This document shows positions 10,481 through 22,385 of a DNA stretch of 64,000 nucleotides, in pieces. Position numbers and translations under genes: made by a program. Numbering within the stretch: the stretch's first letter is position 1; each line of letters begins with the position of its first letter. The notes below the pieces were generated by a model. That model was not told the origin of the DNA and did no database searches. It saw nothing but the letters and a program-made list of their open reading frames with translations. This DNA comes from Struthio camelus (taxonomy: Eukaryota > Chordata > Aves > Struthioniformes > Struthionidae), in the NCBI RefSeq assembly GCF_040807025.1, contig NC_090967.1, positions 2,850,001 through 2,914,000 on the forward strand, read 5' to 3'.

Positions 10481-11660
10481 TTTTTTGTTGACTCGATGGA
10501 TGTCGCTCTGCTCTGGGTGATGAGGCTGTGATGGGAACGGTCCAGGCTCCTGGACCGCGTCCCCGTTCTCACAGCTCATCCTTTCATCAGTGGCTATTTA
10601 ACCAGCCCATAAATCTGTGGCAGGGAGGGGAATAGGCCAGGATGGGCAGCGGGAAGCTGCCACGGTCCTTCCCTCCCCTGCATCCACCCACCGTGTGTGC
10701 CTCCAGGTACCATCTCGCAAATAAGCTGTTATTTCCCATGATGTTGCCTCTGCAGCTCCCTTGCTGCTCTCTGCAGGGTCTGGCAGCAGCAGACACCCCG
10801 GGGGTGATTTTGGGGGTGCTTTTGGGGGTAGAAGTGCCACACAGAGCTGACTGTGGGATTTTTTTTCTCATGAGGGACATGAGACTCAAAGGAGACGTGG
10901 GTGTGAGCCGGGACCGCACAGACATCAGACTCGAGTGGGTGAGAAACACAGACCTAGCGGTCCTCGGCATTTGATGAACCTCTCGATAACACATCAAATT
11001 TGACTATTTCCACACAAAATAGCTCAACCTCTGGGGCTGGAGCAATTTTGGTTAGAAGAATTTCCTTCAGTTTTACCTTCAAACATTCAAGTTGCACTTA
11101 GAAGGCTGAAATCAAACCCAAACGTTCTGCGTGACCGAGAACAATTGGCTTTTGCTGACTTTCAATTTGCTAATAATTTTGAACTGGTTTTCATTTGAAA
11201 TCAGATTACTTATATTCAATTCGGGAGGGGTTGGAAATTGCCAATAAACTGAAAAAAATGTGGGTTTTGTCCCCTTTAACTGCTCAGGTTAGGCCAGATT
11301 TTTAACACCCTCCTCATCCTTTGAGTCTTAAAGCAGATAGGATGCTCAGGAGAGCATCACGACACGGCCTCTTTCAGGAAGCATCCAGGCTGCCGTAGTC
11401 CTGCCCGGTCCTGTGCTCAGGCAGCACTGACTCCTCATTGAAACCACTTCCAGTTTTTAATGGAGGCAAAGGTGGCTCTGTTGCAGCCCAGGATGCCTGG
11501 GGATGATTTCTGTTCCCTGAGCCATCCCCTACCCTAAGTGGAGCTCCCTCGCTTGCTGCCTTCAATGGATCCTGTGATGGGGACTTCTGGCATGTGCCAG
11601 AGCGCAGACCCAGGACTTGAAACCAGCTGCCTCCAGCTCTTCTTGGCAGCTTCTTAATAT
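10481..11660. other. Non-coding stretch, no exon recognised
   Basis: The stretch runs from GC-rich sequence into AT-rich sequence (10980-11280). The AT-rich part resembles a decayed dispersed repeat (repeated TTTTG, GAAAT and AAATT words), but I cannot name a family. Open frames at 10587-10997 overlap on both strands and are not credible. Confidence 0.45.
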
Positions 11661-11765
11661 CAACTAGATCACAACATTAAAGTTAACTTTCTCTTAAACA
11701 GAGTTAATTAGCATCTTTCAGACAAACATAAATTAATCCCAGGTTGCTCTGGAGGATGCAGAGTT
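11660..11765. promoter_or_regulatory. Possible conserved non-coding island
   Basis: Contains AAAGTTAAC, GTTAATTAGCATC and AAATTAATCCC within about 80 bp. These give three homeodomain-type cores and a TAATCC (OTX/bicoid-type) word. It is followed within 200 bp by the 10-bp minisatellite. Confidence 0.35.
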
Positions 11766-11940
11766 TTCCCTTGATCAATTGTTAGGCCTGGCTCCAAATA
11801 AACTGCTTGGAAATCCAGATCTCACTTCTGTTCATCCATAACATCGCTCCTGGTGAGCTGATGACATCCTCAGCAGTCACCCTGAGCCAAGCTGTGGGCA
11901 CAGACATGGCACTGGGTGTCACTGTGCCGTACACCCGTGA

Positions 11941-12134
11941 ATGACAATGAATTATGATGTATGGCCACTCATGACAATGCATGACCACACACGACCATAT
12001 CTGACCATGCACAACCATGGACGTCCAGGATTGATCACACATGATCATGTATGACCTTCCATGATCACATATGACCAAGCATGACCATGAAATGACTACA
12101 TATGACCATGCACCACCATGCATGACTATACATA
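11941..12134. repeat. Degenerate 10-bp minisatellite
   Basis: About 19 successive units of a 10-base word close to ATGACCATGC (variants ATGATCACAT, ATGACCAAGC, ACGACCATAT) stay almost in phase for 190 bp. The period equals one turn of B-DNA. Units differ by one to four bases, which indicates an old array. The minus-strand open frame over it (11782-12279) is only a translation of the repeat (repeated H/V/M/W/S-rich words), not a gene. AT/GC-mixed units give many ATCA and TGATCA words. Confidence 0.85.
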
Positions 12135-12831
12135 CAGCCACCCTGGCCCGGGTATTCCTCCAGCCCTCCAGGCTGCAGGAAATCCCTAGCTGGGTTTGCA
12201 TCTTGACAGCACATGGTCCTGAATGTATTTGTCTCCCATGACTGTGCTTCTTGGCTCTGACCACACTTGCAGCCCCCATAGCATCCTGCGGTTATGCACT
12301 GCAGGGTGACATACCAGCAAAGAAGGACCTTCTCCCGCTTGGTTTGACCCAGCTCATTCCGTTTGATACCCTTCATTCTCATACGAAAAGAATCAGTAGA
12401 CAGTCCTTCCCTAGTCTCTTCCTCCAGGGGAAAACAGGAAAAAAAAAGCTCATGATTTGGTAGACTGGCAGAGTAGCCTGGGAAGCTGAGTAGCCTGGGC
12501 TGCTATCATTTGGGAAGCTGTTCAAGGGCAGCCCCTGAGGTTTTGGTCCGTGCTTGTACAAAGGGAGAGCTCTGCTGATACCATACAGCCCAAACCATCC
12601 TTGTAAAGTGCTAGGCCTGGCATTTCATGCTGTGGGATCTATAAAACCCACAGGAGGCAGTTGTGTTGAAGCATGGATCCCCCAGGAAATAGGAATGGAA
12701 GAAACAGGTTAATTCAGCTTGAATTGTTGCGAGTGTTTCACCATTTTGACAAAAAACAACCTCTGGAGTTGTTTTAGCCTGGCTCTTCAGTTGGTCCCAG
12801 GGCAGAAATTTGCAGGAAAAGGGGTGAGGGG

Positions 12832-12872
12832 GCCCACTTTGCAGGCAGGGAAACTGAGGAAAGGCAGGTTTA
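12832..12872 (-). repeat. MIR-like CORE-SINE scrap
   Basis: GGGAAACTGAGGAAAGGCAG, preceded by CCCACTTTGCAGGC, matches the remembered reverse complement of the MIR segment that reads 'cccattttacagatgaggaaactgagg'. Only about 40 bp are recognisable, so the call could be coincidence. Confidence 0.4.
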
Positions 12873-13460
12873 ATAAACTTTTCAGGGTGCAGCACCCATC
12901 CCAGTGCTGAAGTCCTTGAGCAATAGTCCGAGAGCAGTGGAAAGTCACTCCTTGGGCAGGGAGGCGAAGGCTTACCCCAGAGCTTGCATGGGGCAAGACC
13001 ATCTGTCACCCATACCCCCGTCCCAGCTTGGTGCAACTTTTCCATCAATTCTCCCTTTCTCTCCCTCTCTCTCCCTCTTTCCCCCAGCCAGTTCATGGTT
13101 ATTTTCTCCCTGTTGCTTCACAGGGCTGGACATGGCCCACCCAGGAGCATGGCGTGGGATCTAACAGGCTCAGCTTGGAGGAGGTTTTCCCCTTGGGGAT
13201 CGTACAGTGCCATGCACGGAGTGGCTCGGAGGCCATGCCTGGCTCACCATGACATTGCCCGATGAAGCATCAGGGCAGGGGTTCTGTGTCTGGCACCCCA
13301 CGCTGTGGGCTACTGGGGCCTAGGAGCTGCGGGAGAGCATGGAAAAAGGTCCCCAAAGAGGTACCTCCAGGGCTCCAGCACTCTCCAGAGACCCCATTCA
13401 TGGACAGAAGGATGAGCAGGAGAGCCAACGGGAGGAAGAAGGAAGGGGGTGACTGGAGGC

Positions 13461-13478
13461 GGGGGGGGGGGGGGGGGG
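13461..13478. repeat. G18 homopolymer
   Basis: Eighteen consecutive G residues follow GGAGGC. Such runs can form G-quadruplexes and are prone to sequencing and replication slippage, so the length may be inexact. Confidence 0.9.
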
Positions 13479-13529
13479 ACAGCCCAGCCTGACACCGGGT
13501 CACGAAGCCGGGAGCAGTGCGAGGTGCCG

Positions 13530-13740
13530 AAGGGATCAATAGCAATTCTAATATCATACAAGTCAATTTTGACCTGTCATGGGCAGCTCGGCAGGCTGAC
13601 TCCAGAGCTGCAAGACCTGATAAATGGGCTCTCAAAACTATATTTATAGCAAGAAAAAGCTCATAAAATTGAAACAAGGCCAGAACGTGGGGAGGAGGCT
13701 GCAGTCCGGTCGTGGCCAGGCCATTAAACTGAAAACGCGG
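13530..13740. promoter_or_regulatory. Candidate conserved non-coding element
   Basis: An island with GCAATTCTAATATC, CAAGTCAATTTTGACC, CTGATAAATGGGC, CTATATTTATAGC (a near-perfect palindrome resembling a MEF2/SRF-type word) and CATAAAATTGAAAC. It starts about 50 bp after the G18 run and ends in GC-rich filler. Function is inferred from composition. Confidence 0.4.
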
Positions 13741-13979
13741 AGGGGAAAAAGGTGAGATGCAGATGGTGAAGGGGGCAGGGGGGTGAGAAGCTTCCCTGCC
13801 CAGGGGGGTTGTTTAGGGGTCAGGAATCATTGCTGCAGGGTTTCCGGGGTGGAGACCCAGTGCATGGGGCAGGGCAATGCCAAATAATGTTGCTGCTGCA
13901 GGGGTTATTGCCAGGCTGGGGCTGGGGGAGAGCATGGGGTCATGGGGGTCTGTGTTTGTATGTGTGCATGAATGGTGGC

Positions 13980-13992
13980 GGGGGGGGGGGGG
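13980..13992. repeat. G13 homopolymer
   Basis: Thirteen G residues following GGTGGC; the second long G run within about 520 bp. Confidence 0.9.
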
Positions 13993-14406
13993 CATTGGGT
14001 GCAATCACACCTGCAAGCCTCTGCAGCCCCATCTCTTTGTAACCCCCACATTGGCCATGCATGCACCTCCCGCATATGTGTATGCAAAGCTCGCAAGCAT
14101 GAATTCGCCCCCGTGCCCTCCAAGTGCCTCTTTGCCTCATTTCCTGCAGGTGCTCCCTCCTTATTGCCCTCTCCCTCACTAGCCTGGAGCAGGCAAGTCC
14201 TCATGGGTCCTGTAGAGCATATCTTCCCCTGCTCACTTCTCAGGGTGGCTGCTGGGAAGTCAGTTCTCCTGGTCCCCTTCACTCCTGTCTCACCACTCAC
14301 CCAGCCCCATATCCCTGAAGAGCAAACCTTGCCCTGTGTTTCCAGTAGCTGCAGTTTTCCTCGAGGCCCTGATGTGGAAAGACATTTATGAGAAGAACTA
14401 GAAAGG

Positions 14407-14421
14407 AAAAAAAAAAAAAAA
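14407..14421. repeat. A15 homopolymer
   Basis: Fifteen A residues followed by a purine-rich GGGGGCAGGGGGAGGAG stretch. No retroposon body is recognisable upstream. Confidence 0.9.
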
Positions 14422-16767
14422 GGGGGCAGGGGGAGGAGAAGATGGGCTTGCATGGAAGAGAGGAGCTGAGAAAGTACCTTCCCCTCCAGATGCAAGCACT
14501 CAGCCAGATCTGCAAAGGGACATCAGCTCCTCGGTGCCCCGAAAGCCTCTGCCCTTGTCCCCTGTCCCAGCTGTGATGATGGCCACATGGTTACCCCTTT
14601 TCTGGCGTGCGGAGGGTTTGGATACAGCTAAGAGCAGAGTAAAGGGCCAGCTTGCCAGTGGCAGACCCACTCCATCTTTGCAGAGGGTCCCAGCACCCCT
14701 CAGGCTGCCTGCAGGCACACAAATAAAGCAAAACCCCCCTCTGCAGTCTTGCCCAGATGCCAAGCATCCCACAGCTGAGCATCAGGGATGATTTATTCAT
14801 GCTCCTCATGCCGCATTAACTAGGCTGGGCATGGCACGGGGGAAGAGGTGGCAGGATAGCCCCCAGATCCCTCCAGCTTGTCCCCCCCAGCTCATCCAGT
14901 GCTGTAGCAGGGCTGGAAGCTGCAGGCAGATCCTGGGTGCCCCGTCTGAGAGCAGACAGCATGTAAAACCGCTTTTCAGCTGCCTGAACCTGCCCAGGGC
15001 TGAGTCAGAGCCCATGTGTGGGCTCTGTGGGGCCACCGGTGTGGGTGTCATCCTGCATATGGGTGCTGAGACCCCTCATCCTCTTACTTCTGGTAGGGAA
15101 ATGGGTGCACACCCTTCCCCACCTGCGTATCCCTGGCAGGCTCTTTCCAGGGGGCTCGGCAAACCTCCCATCTCCTTTCCCATCTGCCCAGGGACCCCTC
15201 AAACCAGGTACAATGCTCCCTATTTCACCCTGAGCCCAGGCTCCCTGGGCAACCTGGGCTCCAGGTTTGCTGCAAAGGGCTGCAATGCAAAAAATGCAAC
15301 ATAAAAGGTTCCAAAACTTCACAGAGAAGTTACTCTCTCCGCATCTTCCTCCTTCCCCTCCATGGCAGAAGCCAGCCAGGATTTCTGAGGATTCTCCTCA
15401 GCCCTGAGGCCTTCTGTATATTTTATTAGTCTCTGGGTTTAGCACCGGCTGAGGCTGGGAAGCTAGCAAATTTGTGTGTGGGCAGCAAACAGCGGGGAGA
15501 GAGAGTGGATGAGGCTTAGCCGCGCGGTGAGGAGCAGCAGATGAGGCTGATGGGCACCGAACATCTCTCCTGCCCCCTGAATCTTCTCACAGTCAGAGGA
15601 CCTGAGCACAGAGATGGGTTTTCTGGCTTGCTGCCTCTCAACAGAGTGACCGGGGTTGAGCCGAGACCCCCTGTGGCTGTCAGCCATGTGTTATAGGTGT
15701 GATGAGTTGGCTGGTCTCAGCTTGAGTCCCTCAGTTGGGGGCTGTGGGAGGAAGATTTGGGAGGTGAAGGAGAAGGTGCTGAGGGAGTGGGTGGGTGTGG
15801 AGTGAGAGGCTTAAATTTAGGGTCCCGGGACCCCCTATAGAAGGGGTTGATGTCTGATAGCTGTGCTCCTTGCAGCAGTTCCCTCGTGTGCTTTGCACCT
15901 ATGTTGCAGGGCTGCTTGGAGGTGGATGCGCCAGGCTGGGCCTGAGGTGGGTTGAGACAATCGATCCCACCGAAGGGGAAACTGAGACATGTGGAGAAGG
16001 CAGCAAATGGTGCTGTCAAGGCTGGGGGAGCCAAAGAAGCAGGGAGTGAATCCTGGGGAACCCTCTAGGTGGGAAGCAGAGCTCCTCAGCTCCTGCTGCC
16101 CTCCTGAGTTGGCATGGAGGGTCCCTCTGCTCCTCCGTCCTCATCCTCCTTCCAGCGTCATGGGGAGAAAAGGCCACACAGTCCCCTCCCGACTTCTCCT
16201 GCCCATGGCTTTGTGGAGGCTTGGGCTGAGTTTCTGTCTGCTGGGCCTGAGCTCCAGCTGTGTGAAAGAACAGCATCTCCATTTGTTAACTGTTGCATGA
16301 AATGAGTCTACTGGGTCTCAGCTCCAGCCAAGGCTGCCTCTGCTGTGTACAGCTGGCCTGCAATGGCTCACCCAGAAGGAGCCAGGGGCATTAGCAGGGC
16401 TGCCTGGGGAATAAAATAACACACCTGTTAGAAGGTTTTACAGGTGAGATAGCAACTGTCTCCCATGGCCATGCTTGCTGCTGCCTCGGACTGGCACCTG
16501 GGTCACAGCCATGCTGAGGCCTCACATGGGCAGAGGGGACAGTGGAGAACAAAACAACTATTCCTTCAGATTTTACTTCAGATTTTCTTCCAAAATGGAA
16601 AATTTCTGTTTTCAAATAGGAAAGAGGGAAAGAAAGATCAGCATATTTGAACAGATAATTGCCACCCTCCCTCCCTCCATTCCTTACAAATCCACCGGTT
16701 TCTTTAAGAATTAGGCTACAAAAGACCTTTGAGAATCTGTTTTCCTTTAGATAAACATTGCAACATT

Positions 16768-16785
16768 CCCCCCCCCCCCGCCCCC
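16768..16785. repeat. Poly-C tract with one G interruption
   Basis: Twelve C residues, one G, then five C residues; low-complexity sequence with i-motif or quadruplex potential on the strands. Confidence 0.9.
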
Positions 16786-18404
16786 AACACTCTCTATATG
16801 GATTTAAAGTAAAAAATTAACTCTCAATGAAAAAATTGGTTTTGACAGCCCATTTCTCACCATGTGAATGAATTTATTAACCAGATCACCTGGTAAGGAT
16901 CTCCACAGGGATCTCTGCAATGCCCCCCTCCCCCCAGCGCCAGTCCTGTTCAGGAGAGGTGTGCATAAGGATAGCCCAGGTTTGCACAAATGCATTTCTG
17001 CCTGCAAACTCAGCACGGCTGCATGGCTGGCCAGGGAGAGGCTGCTACCATCATCCACGTCTCTCGAGAGGAAAGGGCGAAGGAAGGCTTTGGAGGTGGC
17101 TAGGCTGCTGCTTTGATTGAACAGGGAAAGGCTACCAAGAAGAAACGAATGGGGGACAGGAGGAAATCATTGCAAAGGGAGGAGAGCATGGGGTGAGGAG
17201 GGATGCTTTTCCTACATAGAGTGCTTTCTTCTGTCTTGTGGCACTGCTGGGCTTCTGCTCCCCACCTGCCCTGTGTCCACGTGTGCCCTCAAAGCTCATA
17301 ACTGCCAGAAAAGGATGTTTCCAAAAGGAAGATCTGAGCTGGACAAAAAGAACAATTAGGATGCAGATCATGGGTCCAGGTGGGAGGTTGTGGTCATGTT
17401 CAAGGCGTTTATTGCCTTGCAAAGCCCCTCTGTCCCAGTGAGAGCCACATGCTGGAGAACAACAGGGAACATTCCATCAACCCAAATGCCATGGTCTCCA
17501 GAAGGAGTCTGAGCTCCTCCTGCCACAGGAAGTTGGAAGGGTGAGTGAGGAGGGTTATTGGGTGCAAACAGTTTGGGGAGTCTCTGCCAGGGGAAGGTGC
17601 CCAATGCCTCTTGCAGAGGGAGCCCTGGAGCTGTGGTTTGCCCTTCTGGTGAAGATTTCAGGAGACAAACTGAGCAAGGATTGGGCCACCAGGATCTGAT
17701 TTCCGCCCCCTGCTCTCTGATGGGTTCCCCCCTCCTTATTGGCCTGACAGAGGCTGCCTGGCTGGGCAGCGGGTGAAGTACACCCATCCCTTTGCCATTC
17801 AGCATCAAGAGCCTCTTACAGGAACCTGAGTTCCCCAAGAGCCGTCAAGCTGCAGGTATGAGCACCTTGCCTTCATCCTGCCCTCTTCCCTCCATGCTGG
17901 TATTGCTGCCACTGCCCAAAGGCTCTCAGAAGACCTAACCCCCGTCCCATCCCCACCATGCCCCATGTGCTTTCCTGGTATAATGGAGATTACTTCCAGA
18001 TAGACAGAAAGAAGGCAGGAAACACTAGTTCTGGGCTGGTATTTGGACACCCACTGCTGTGGTGGGAGATGAACCAACAACCAGAACTTCCTGGTAATGC
18101 TGGTCCTGAATGGAGCAGGGCAGCTTCTGGGTGTCTTTCATCGCTGTGCTCATGGGGGCTTTTGAGCCTTCATATGTTTGTGGTGGTGATCTCCCTGCAA
18201 TCAGTGACACTGCGTCTACCGCCAGCCCTACCACCTCTTGCTTAAAGGGTCTTCACTAGCAATAGCCCTGTACCAACGCCCCCAAAGATCCTGAACACCG
18301 CAGCAGCAGCTCTTATGCCCAGGGATGAACACCAAAAGCTGAAGGCTGACAAAGGACAGGAAGAAACACAGCTTCCTGCAGGGGCCAGAAGCTGAGCCCA
18401 AGCT

Positions 18405-18450
18405 GCTGAAATTTGGTGCTTCAACCACTAGGTCATGGCATATTCCCTTG
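18405..18450 (-). repeat. SINE head-like scrap (MIR-type tRNA-derived part)
   Basis: GGTGCTTCAACCACTAGGTC (18416-18435) matches the reverse complement of the box-A region of MIR-type SINEs, where 'taaccactaggcca' is the usual form. Only the head is visible. Confidence 0.4.
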
Positions 18451-18954
18451 CAGATGGAGGCAGACATGTCCCAGGAGACTTTGCTCCATCCTTTGTGCTC
18501 CCTGGTCCCCTGGCAGACCGTCACCTTCAGTACAGACAAGTGTTCAAGCCTGGCCTGCTGGAGATAACCCAAGCACTGACATACCCAGGCCTATGTCCAG
18601 CCTTCATCCACCCTCCCTCCATCTTGCATAACCCTTCATCCCCACCATGTTGCCATGTCTCTAGAGAGATGGGGGTGGTTGCGTGGAGAAACCATGCGTG
18701 GCAAATGAAGAAGGGCTTTGGGAGAGGCCAGCTCCCTGCATCTACCCGCTCTGCCAGTCCTTATCTGGGGAAGGCGCATCCGGAGGAAACAAGGAAGAGC
18801 TAAAGGGGACATCTGGCTGCTCGAACCCTTGTCCCTCATCTCCATGTACCAGATGAAGATCCTGGCGTCCTCTTGACTGAAGCTAGGCAGAACGGCTGCA
18901 TCTCCGGCCTTCCTATCTCCTTGCAAAGCGTGGCAGTTCCTGAATTGCCCGGCC

Positions 18955-19345
18955 GCAGCGGGCCCTAATGGCCCAGAGCTGATGTTTTATTGTCGGGTTT
19001 AAAAGTGTAATTAGTTCAAGTGTAAACAAAAAAACCTTGCTTAATTAAGAATTTTTAAACAGGGCAGAGAGAGATTCCGGAAACATTAATGAACCCCAGG
19101 CAAGCACCATAAAATTGATCGAGGGAAAAGAGACAGCGGGGGACGGGGGAGGGCTGGGATGGGGATGCGTGATGAGAGGTATTACCGCAGAAATCACCTT
19201 CAGTTTACTTTGGCTGCTTAATGCCGGAGTGCATTTGGAAGTCTGTGTTTATGGCGATGGGTCTCCATAGAAATGCCTAATGATTTTTTATGCATTAATG
19301 GGAACGATGGACAGCGGTAATATATTGTTTAAGGAGACGGAGAGG
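18955..19345. promoter_or_regulatory. Candidate conserved non-coding element cluster
   Basis: Nearly 400 bp are rich in transcription-factor words: GTAATTAG at 19007-19014, a forkhead-type TGTAAACA (19021-19028), the palindrome TTAATTAA (19041-19048), AACATTAATG, AAAATTGATCGA, GCTTAATGCC and TATGCATTAAT (19289-19299, POU/homeodomain type). A G-rich spacer (19138-19162) divides it into two parts. No reading frame is maintained and no transposon is recognised. An enhancer is the inferred role. Confidence 0.5.
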
Positions 19346-22084
19346 ATCCTTTTAAGGCTGACATGTTATAGATCAAGAGTGACAGGCCTGGGCCTGGGCT
19401 GAGGTTCCTTGCTCCAAGGCCCGTTAGGCCCCATGCCTTAACAAGGTTCAAATGGCAGCCTGCAGCTTTAAGAGTCCATAAAAAGAATAAATAAAATCAA
19501 AGTGCTGTTTTCCCACCACCCCGTCCCTCCCTCCAACGCTCTTTTCGGCTAGTGCCAATGGAAGCTAAATATATCTACCTTTCCCGTCTGTAGGCAGTTG
19601 GCTGTGTGGATGGGAAGAGGGTTTGAGTGTTTCCCATCCATCCAGCTCCCAGGACTGAGGCAGACGCTTGTCTCTGGGTTGATACGTTCTTTGTTTGTTG
19701 GGCCCCTACAGAGCAGGGTTGTGTCTGGAAGGTCCTTCTTCTTTGCAATGGCTGGGAAGCAGCCAAGGGCTTCATTGGGCTCTGCCCAAGGCCAGCTAGC
19801 CTCCCACAGGGTGGTCGGGCTGCTTATGTTAGCAGCTAGCGAGGCTGGCAGAAGGAAGAGTCTTGAAGACTTTCTGTGCATGTACGTCCTCTCAAGGTTG
19901 ATGGGCAGCATAGCTGGAAGGGTCCAGAGCAAAATAAAAGAAAAGTAAAGTTCTAATTTGGGAAACGATTCATCTCTTTTACAAGCTAGGGCAAAGAGCT
20001 CTTTGCTCTGGAAAGGAGTCCTGCCGGCTCTTTCTCTAGAAGCCACAAGCCTGGCTGGGCTAGAAGTGAACAGCAGCTTGTGTTGGCAGCTGAAGGGCAC
20101 TGAGGGCCCAGGCATGTCTGGACTATTCTCTTCCTGGCTCAGCAAGGTGTCCCAGGCCCTGAGATGATCTTACCCAATCCTTTGGGGAAGCCAAGTCCTG
20201 GAGAAGTTCAGCAAATTGTGTTCCTTCTGGTCAAAGTTCCCCTATTCCAGACCTCCATATCATAGGCACTGTCTGTTGCAGACCTGTAGGAATATCCCTC
20301 TCATTCTCATCAGCCCTATGTAAAAATTATCTTTGGGACCACCACTGGTCACCTAAATACTTAAAGAGAAACTGGCTGCTGCCTGGAAGCCCATCTTCAA
20401 CCCTAGGTGGTTTCCTCCTGCCTGCTCTTCAGTAGAGGTAGAGAAGAAACCAGCCAGTGTCTTGTTCTACCAGCCTTGCTACTGATGTCTTCTCCCTTAT
20501 GAAGTACATAAACTCAGTTTCTTCTGCTTTTCCTTACTTCCAAACATCTATTCTTGTCCCTTCCCTCCAGACCTCTCCAGTTTGTCTATATTTTCCTAGT
20601 AAATCTGGTGCTCCAGCCCACGGGGGCTACTCCAGCAGGGACCTTGCTAGAGCTAAGCAAGTGTTGCTGCCAGGCCTGACACCTTGCCATGCCCCCAGTA
20701 CACACTCCAACCAGGTCAGGGCTTTTTCCCAAAAAGCAGAACGTTGTATGCTCACAGGAGCACCCAGGAAGTACAACATTTCCCTCTATAGCTCCTCACT
20801 TTGAAGGATGGGAACAACTAGTGCCACCAGTTGACACATTTGTCCTTAATGGGGTGGCTGGTAGCTGCCTGGTGGCACTGAGGGTTCCTGCTGTGAGCTG
20901 TGCTTATCCGTTTTCACTGACACCATCAAGTGAAATTTCTGAGGCACTGCATCCCTCAGCTTCCCTGGCACATCAGCTCTGAAGCAGAGTTTGCTCTGGG
21001 TAGAGGGAGGACTCAGAAGGCTAACATGGAAGAAAACAAGTCCTAATAACATTAGACTTGCTTGAACTTATCCATTCTCCAAACATCTCTGGGATGCTTC
21101 ATCTAGAGGAGGGAAAACTCAGGCTCAGGGAGCTTAGACCATATCTACTCCCTGAGTGTCTATAAAAGATCACCATACTGAGAAAGGCCGTGCTTCTCAG
21201 GGACAGAGGGCTCCTGCCAGCAAAAGGAGGTTGAGTTTCACCACAGTGTGGTGGAACAGAAGATCTGTGGCCAGGAGATTATTTCCCTCATGCCATTTGT
21301 TTCTTTCTGGGATGTTTGTGCTTGCAGAGCAATGTTCATTAGTTTTCATACTCCTGGCCACAGTAGGCAAGTAAATAAAATTTAGTAGTGCTGGTGTGGG
21401 GCATTTTGCTATTGCTGTGGTGCCAAGGGTGAATGCAGATGCACAACAGTTATGGAGCCCACACCTTAGATCTAATAGAGGATTTAGGTGAAAGCTCCTC
21501 TTGTGAGGAGGCATCTGATCTGCTTCCTCATGTATGCTTTGCTTGTACGGTGAGATGAAGCCCCCAGAAGAGCTGTCTGCACTCTGGGGCAGCTCCTGCA
21601 ATGCGAAGGTGTGGTCCCTGACCTGCTCCCGCTGTTCACATAGGTGCCAAGAGGGCCCCTGCCACATGGTTGTCTTTCCAATCCCATAAGGTCTTGCAGT
21701 GCCTGAGATAGGATCCAAGGCAACCCATCCGCTTGACATCAGCACAAGGCACTGTGGGATATGTGGTGGAAGTCTCAGGCAGGCACCAGCACCTGTGAAG
21801 GCCTGTCTGTGCTGCAAGGAAGCAGTTCTTGAGCCCAGGCTAGCTCAAGCTCCCCTGGGCACATGCCTGCCGGGGGTTCCCACTGTGCAGCACCCACAAC
21901 GTCAGCTGGACCTAGAGGGGCTTTGTCCTCCCACCTCCTCTTCCACCCTTTCCTCTCTGCCCCTTCCTTTGGCACTTCTCTGCTCCTCCCACCCTCTCTC
22001 TGCCTCTCCTCCCCTCCTGTATCTTTTGTTCCTTCTCTCCTCTTCCCCTCCCTCCTCGCAGGAGCCTTCCCCCCATCTCCAATC
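19346..22084. other. Non-coding stretch, no exon recognised
   Basis: No supportable gene. The minus-strand frames at 19549-20145 and 21197-21817 are long (about 200 codons) but lack domains and overlap plus-strand frames. The segment at 20160-20560 looks like diffuse AT-balanced unique sequence. A pyrimidine tract closes the stretch (21928-22062). Confidence 0.5.
21928..22062. repeat. Long pyrimidine-rich tract
   Basis: About 135 bases are dominated by CCTCC, CTCTC and TTCC words, followed by CGCAGG. It resembles a long polypyrimidine tract, but I recognise no coding sequence after the AG, so it is listed only as low complexity. Confidence 0.7.
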
Positions 22085-22186
22085 CCTGCTCTGGTTGCCC
22101 GGCCTGTGTCAATTAAGTATCGATCCTCTGTTCTCTATCGGTGGTCAGCTGAGCTAACCAGTCCTGCTAGGTGCTTTTCACAGTGA

Positions 22187-22209
22187 TGAATAATAACAAT
22201 AATAATAAA
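22187..22209. repeat. AAT microsatellite
   Basis: An interrupted AAT repeat with one AAC unit, bordered by a G-rich GGGGTAGGGGGGGGAGG stretch. Confidence 0.85.
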
Positions 22210-22299
22210 GGGGTAGGGGGGGGAGGCAGCTGCACTTCATGCCTACAGCCCTTCACCTCTCCCTACCTCACGCGCGCCTGCCCTCACCCCCTCCACAGC

Positions 22300-22385
22300 T
22301 ACAGGCAAAATCAATAGCGCACGGAGTCAGGAATGGAATATTTTTATCCTCTAATTGGGAAATGTGCTTTGACAAAGCCCAAGGA
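22300..22385. promoter_or_regulatory. Possible conserved non-coding island
   Basis: Contains AAAATCAATAGCGCACGG, GGAATATTTTTATCCTC and CTAATTGGGAAATG, an AT-rich pocket with retained CpG words between GC-rich flanks. The call rests on composition and motifs. Confidence 0.35.

Larger units (their letters stand above)
12135..13529. other. Non-coding stretch, no exon recognised
   Basis: No gene is recognised. It contains a MIR-like scrap at 12832-12872, a CT tract at 13045-13085 and a G18 run at 13461-13478. The minus-strand frame at 12611-13096 has no domain. Confidence 0.5.
13741..18384. other. Non-coding stretch, no exon recognised
   Basis: GC-balanced sequence without a supportable exon. 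It holds a G13 run (13980-13992), an A15 run (14407-14421) and an interrupted C run (16768-16785). A TTCAGATTTT word is duplicated in tandem near 16565-16590, with AT-rich sequence around 16550-16870. Frames such as 13905-14495 (minus) cross a homopolymer and are not genes. Confidence 0.5.

Noticed and set aside
11782..12279. Minus-strand frame with regular H/V/M/W/S-rich repeats, looking like a repeat protein
   Set aside because: The repeats are the translation of a 10-bp minisatellite. A 10-bp unit cycles through all three frames, so an open frame is a by-product.
15965..15995. MIR-like word GGGGAAACTGAGACATG
   Set aside because: Too short, with no flanking match to MIR on either side.
21197..21817. 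206-codon minus-strand open frame
   Set aside because: No domain and overlapping frames on the plus strand; composition matches the flanks.
21928..22062. Long polypyrimidine tract followed by CGCAGG as a 3' splice site
   Set aside because: No coding sequence or conserved frame follows the AG; other CT tracts of the same kind occur across the window.
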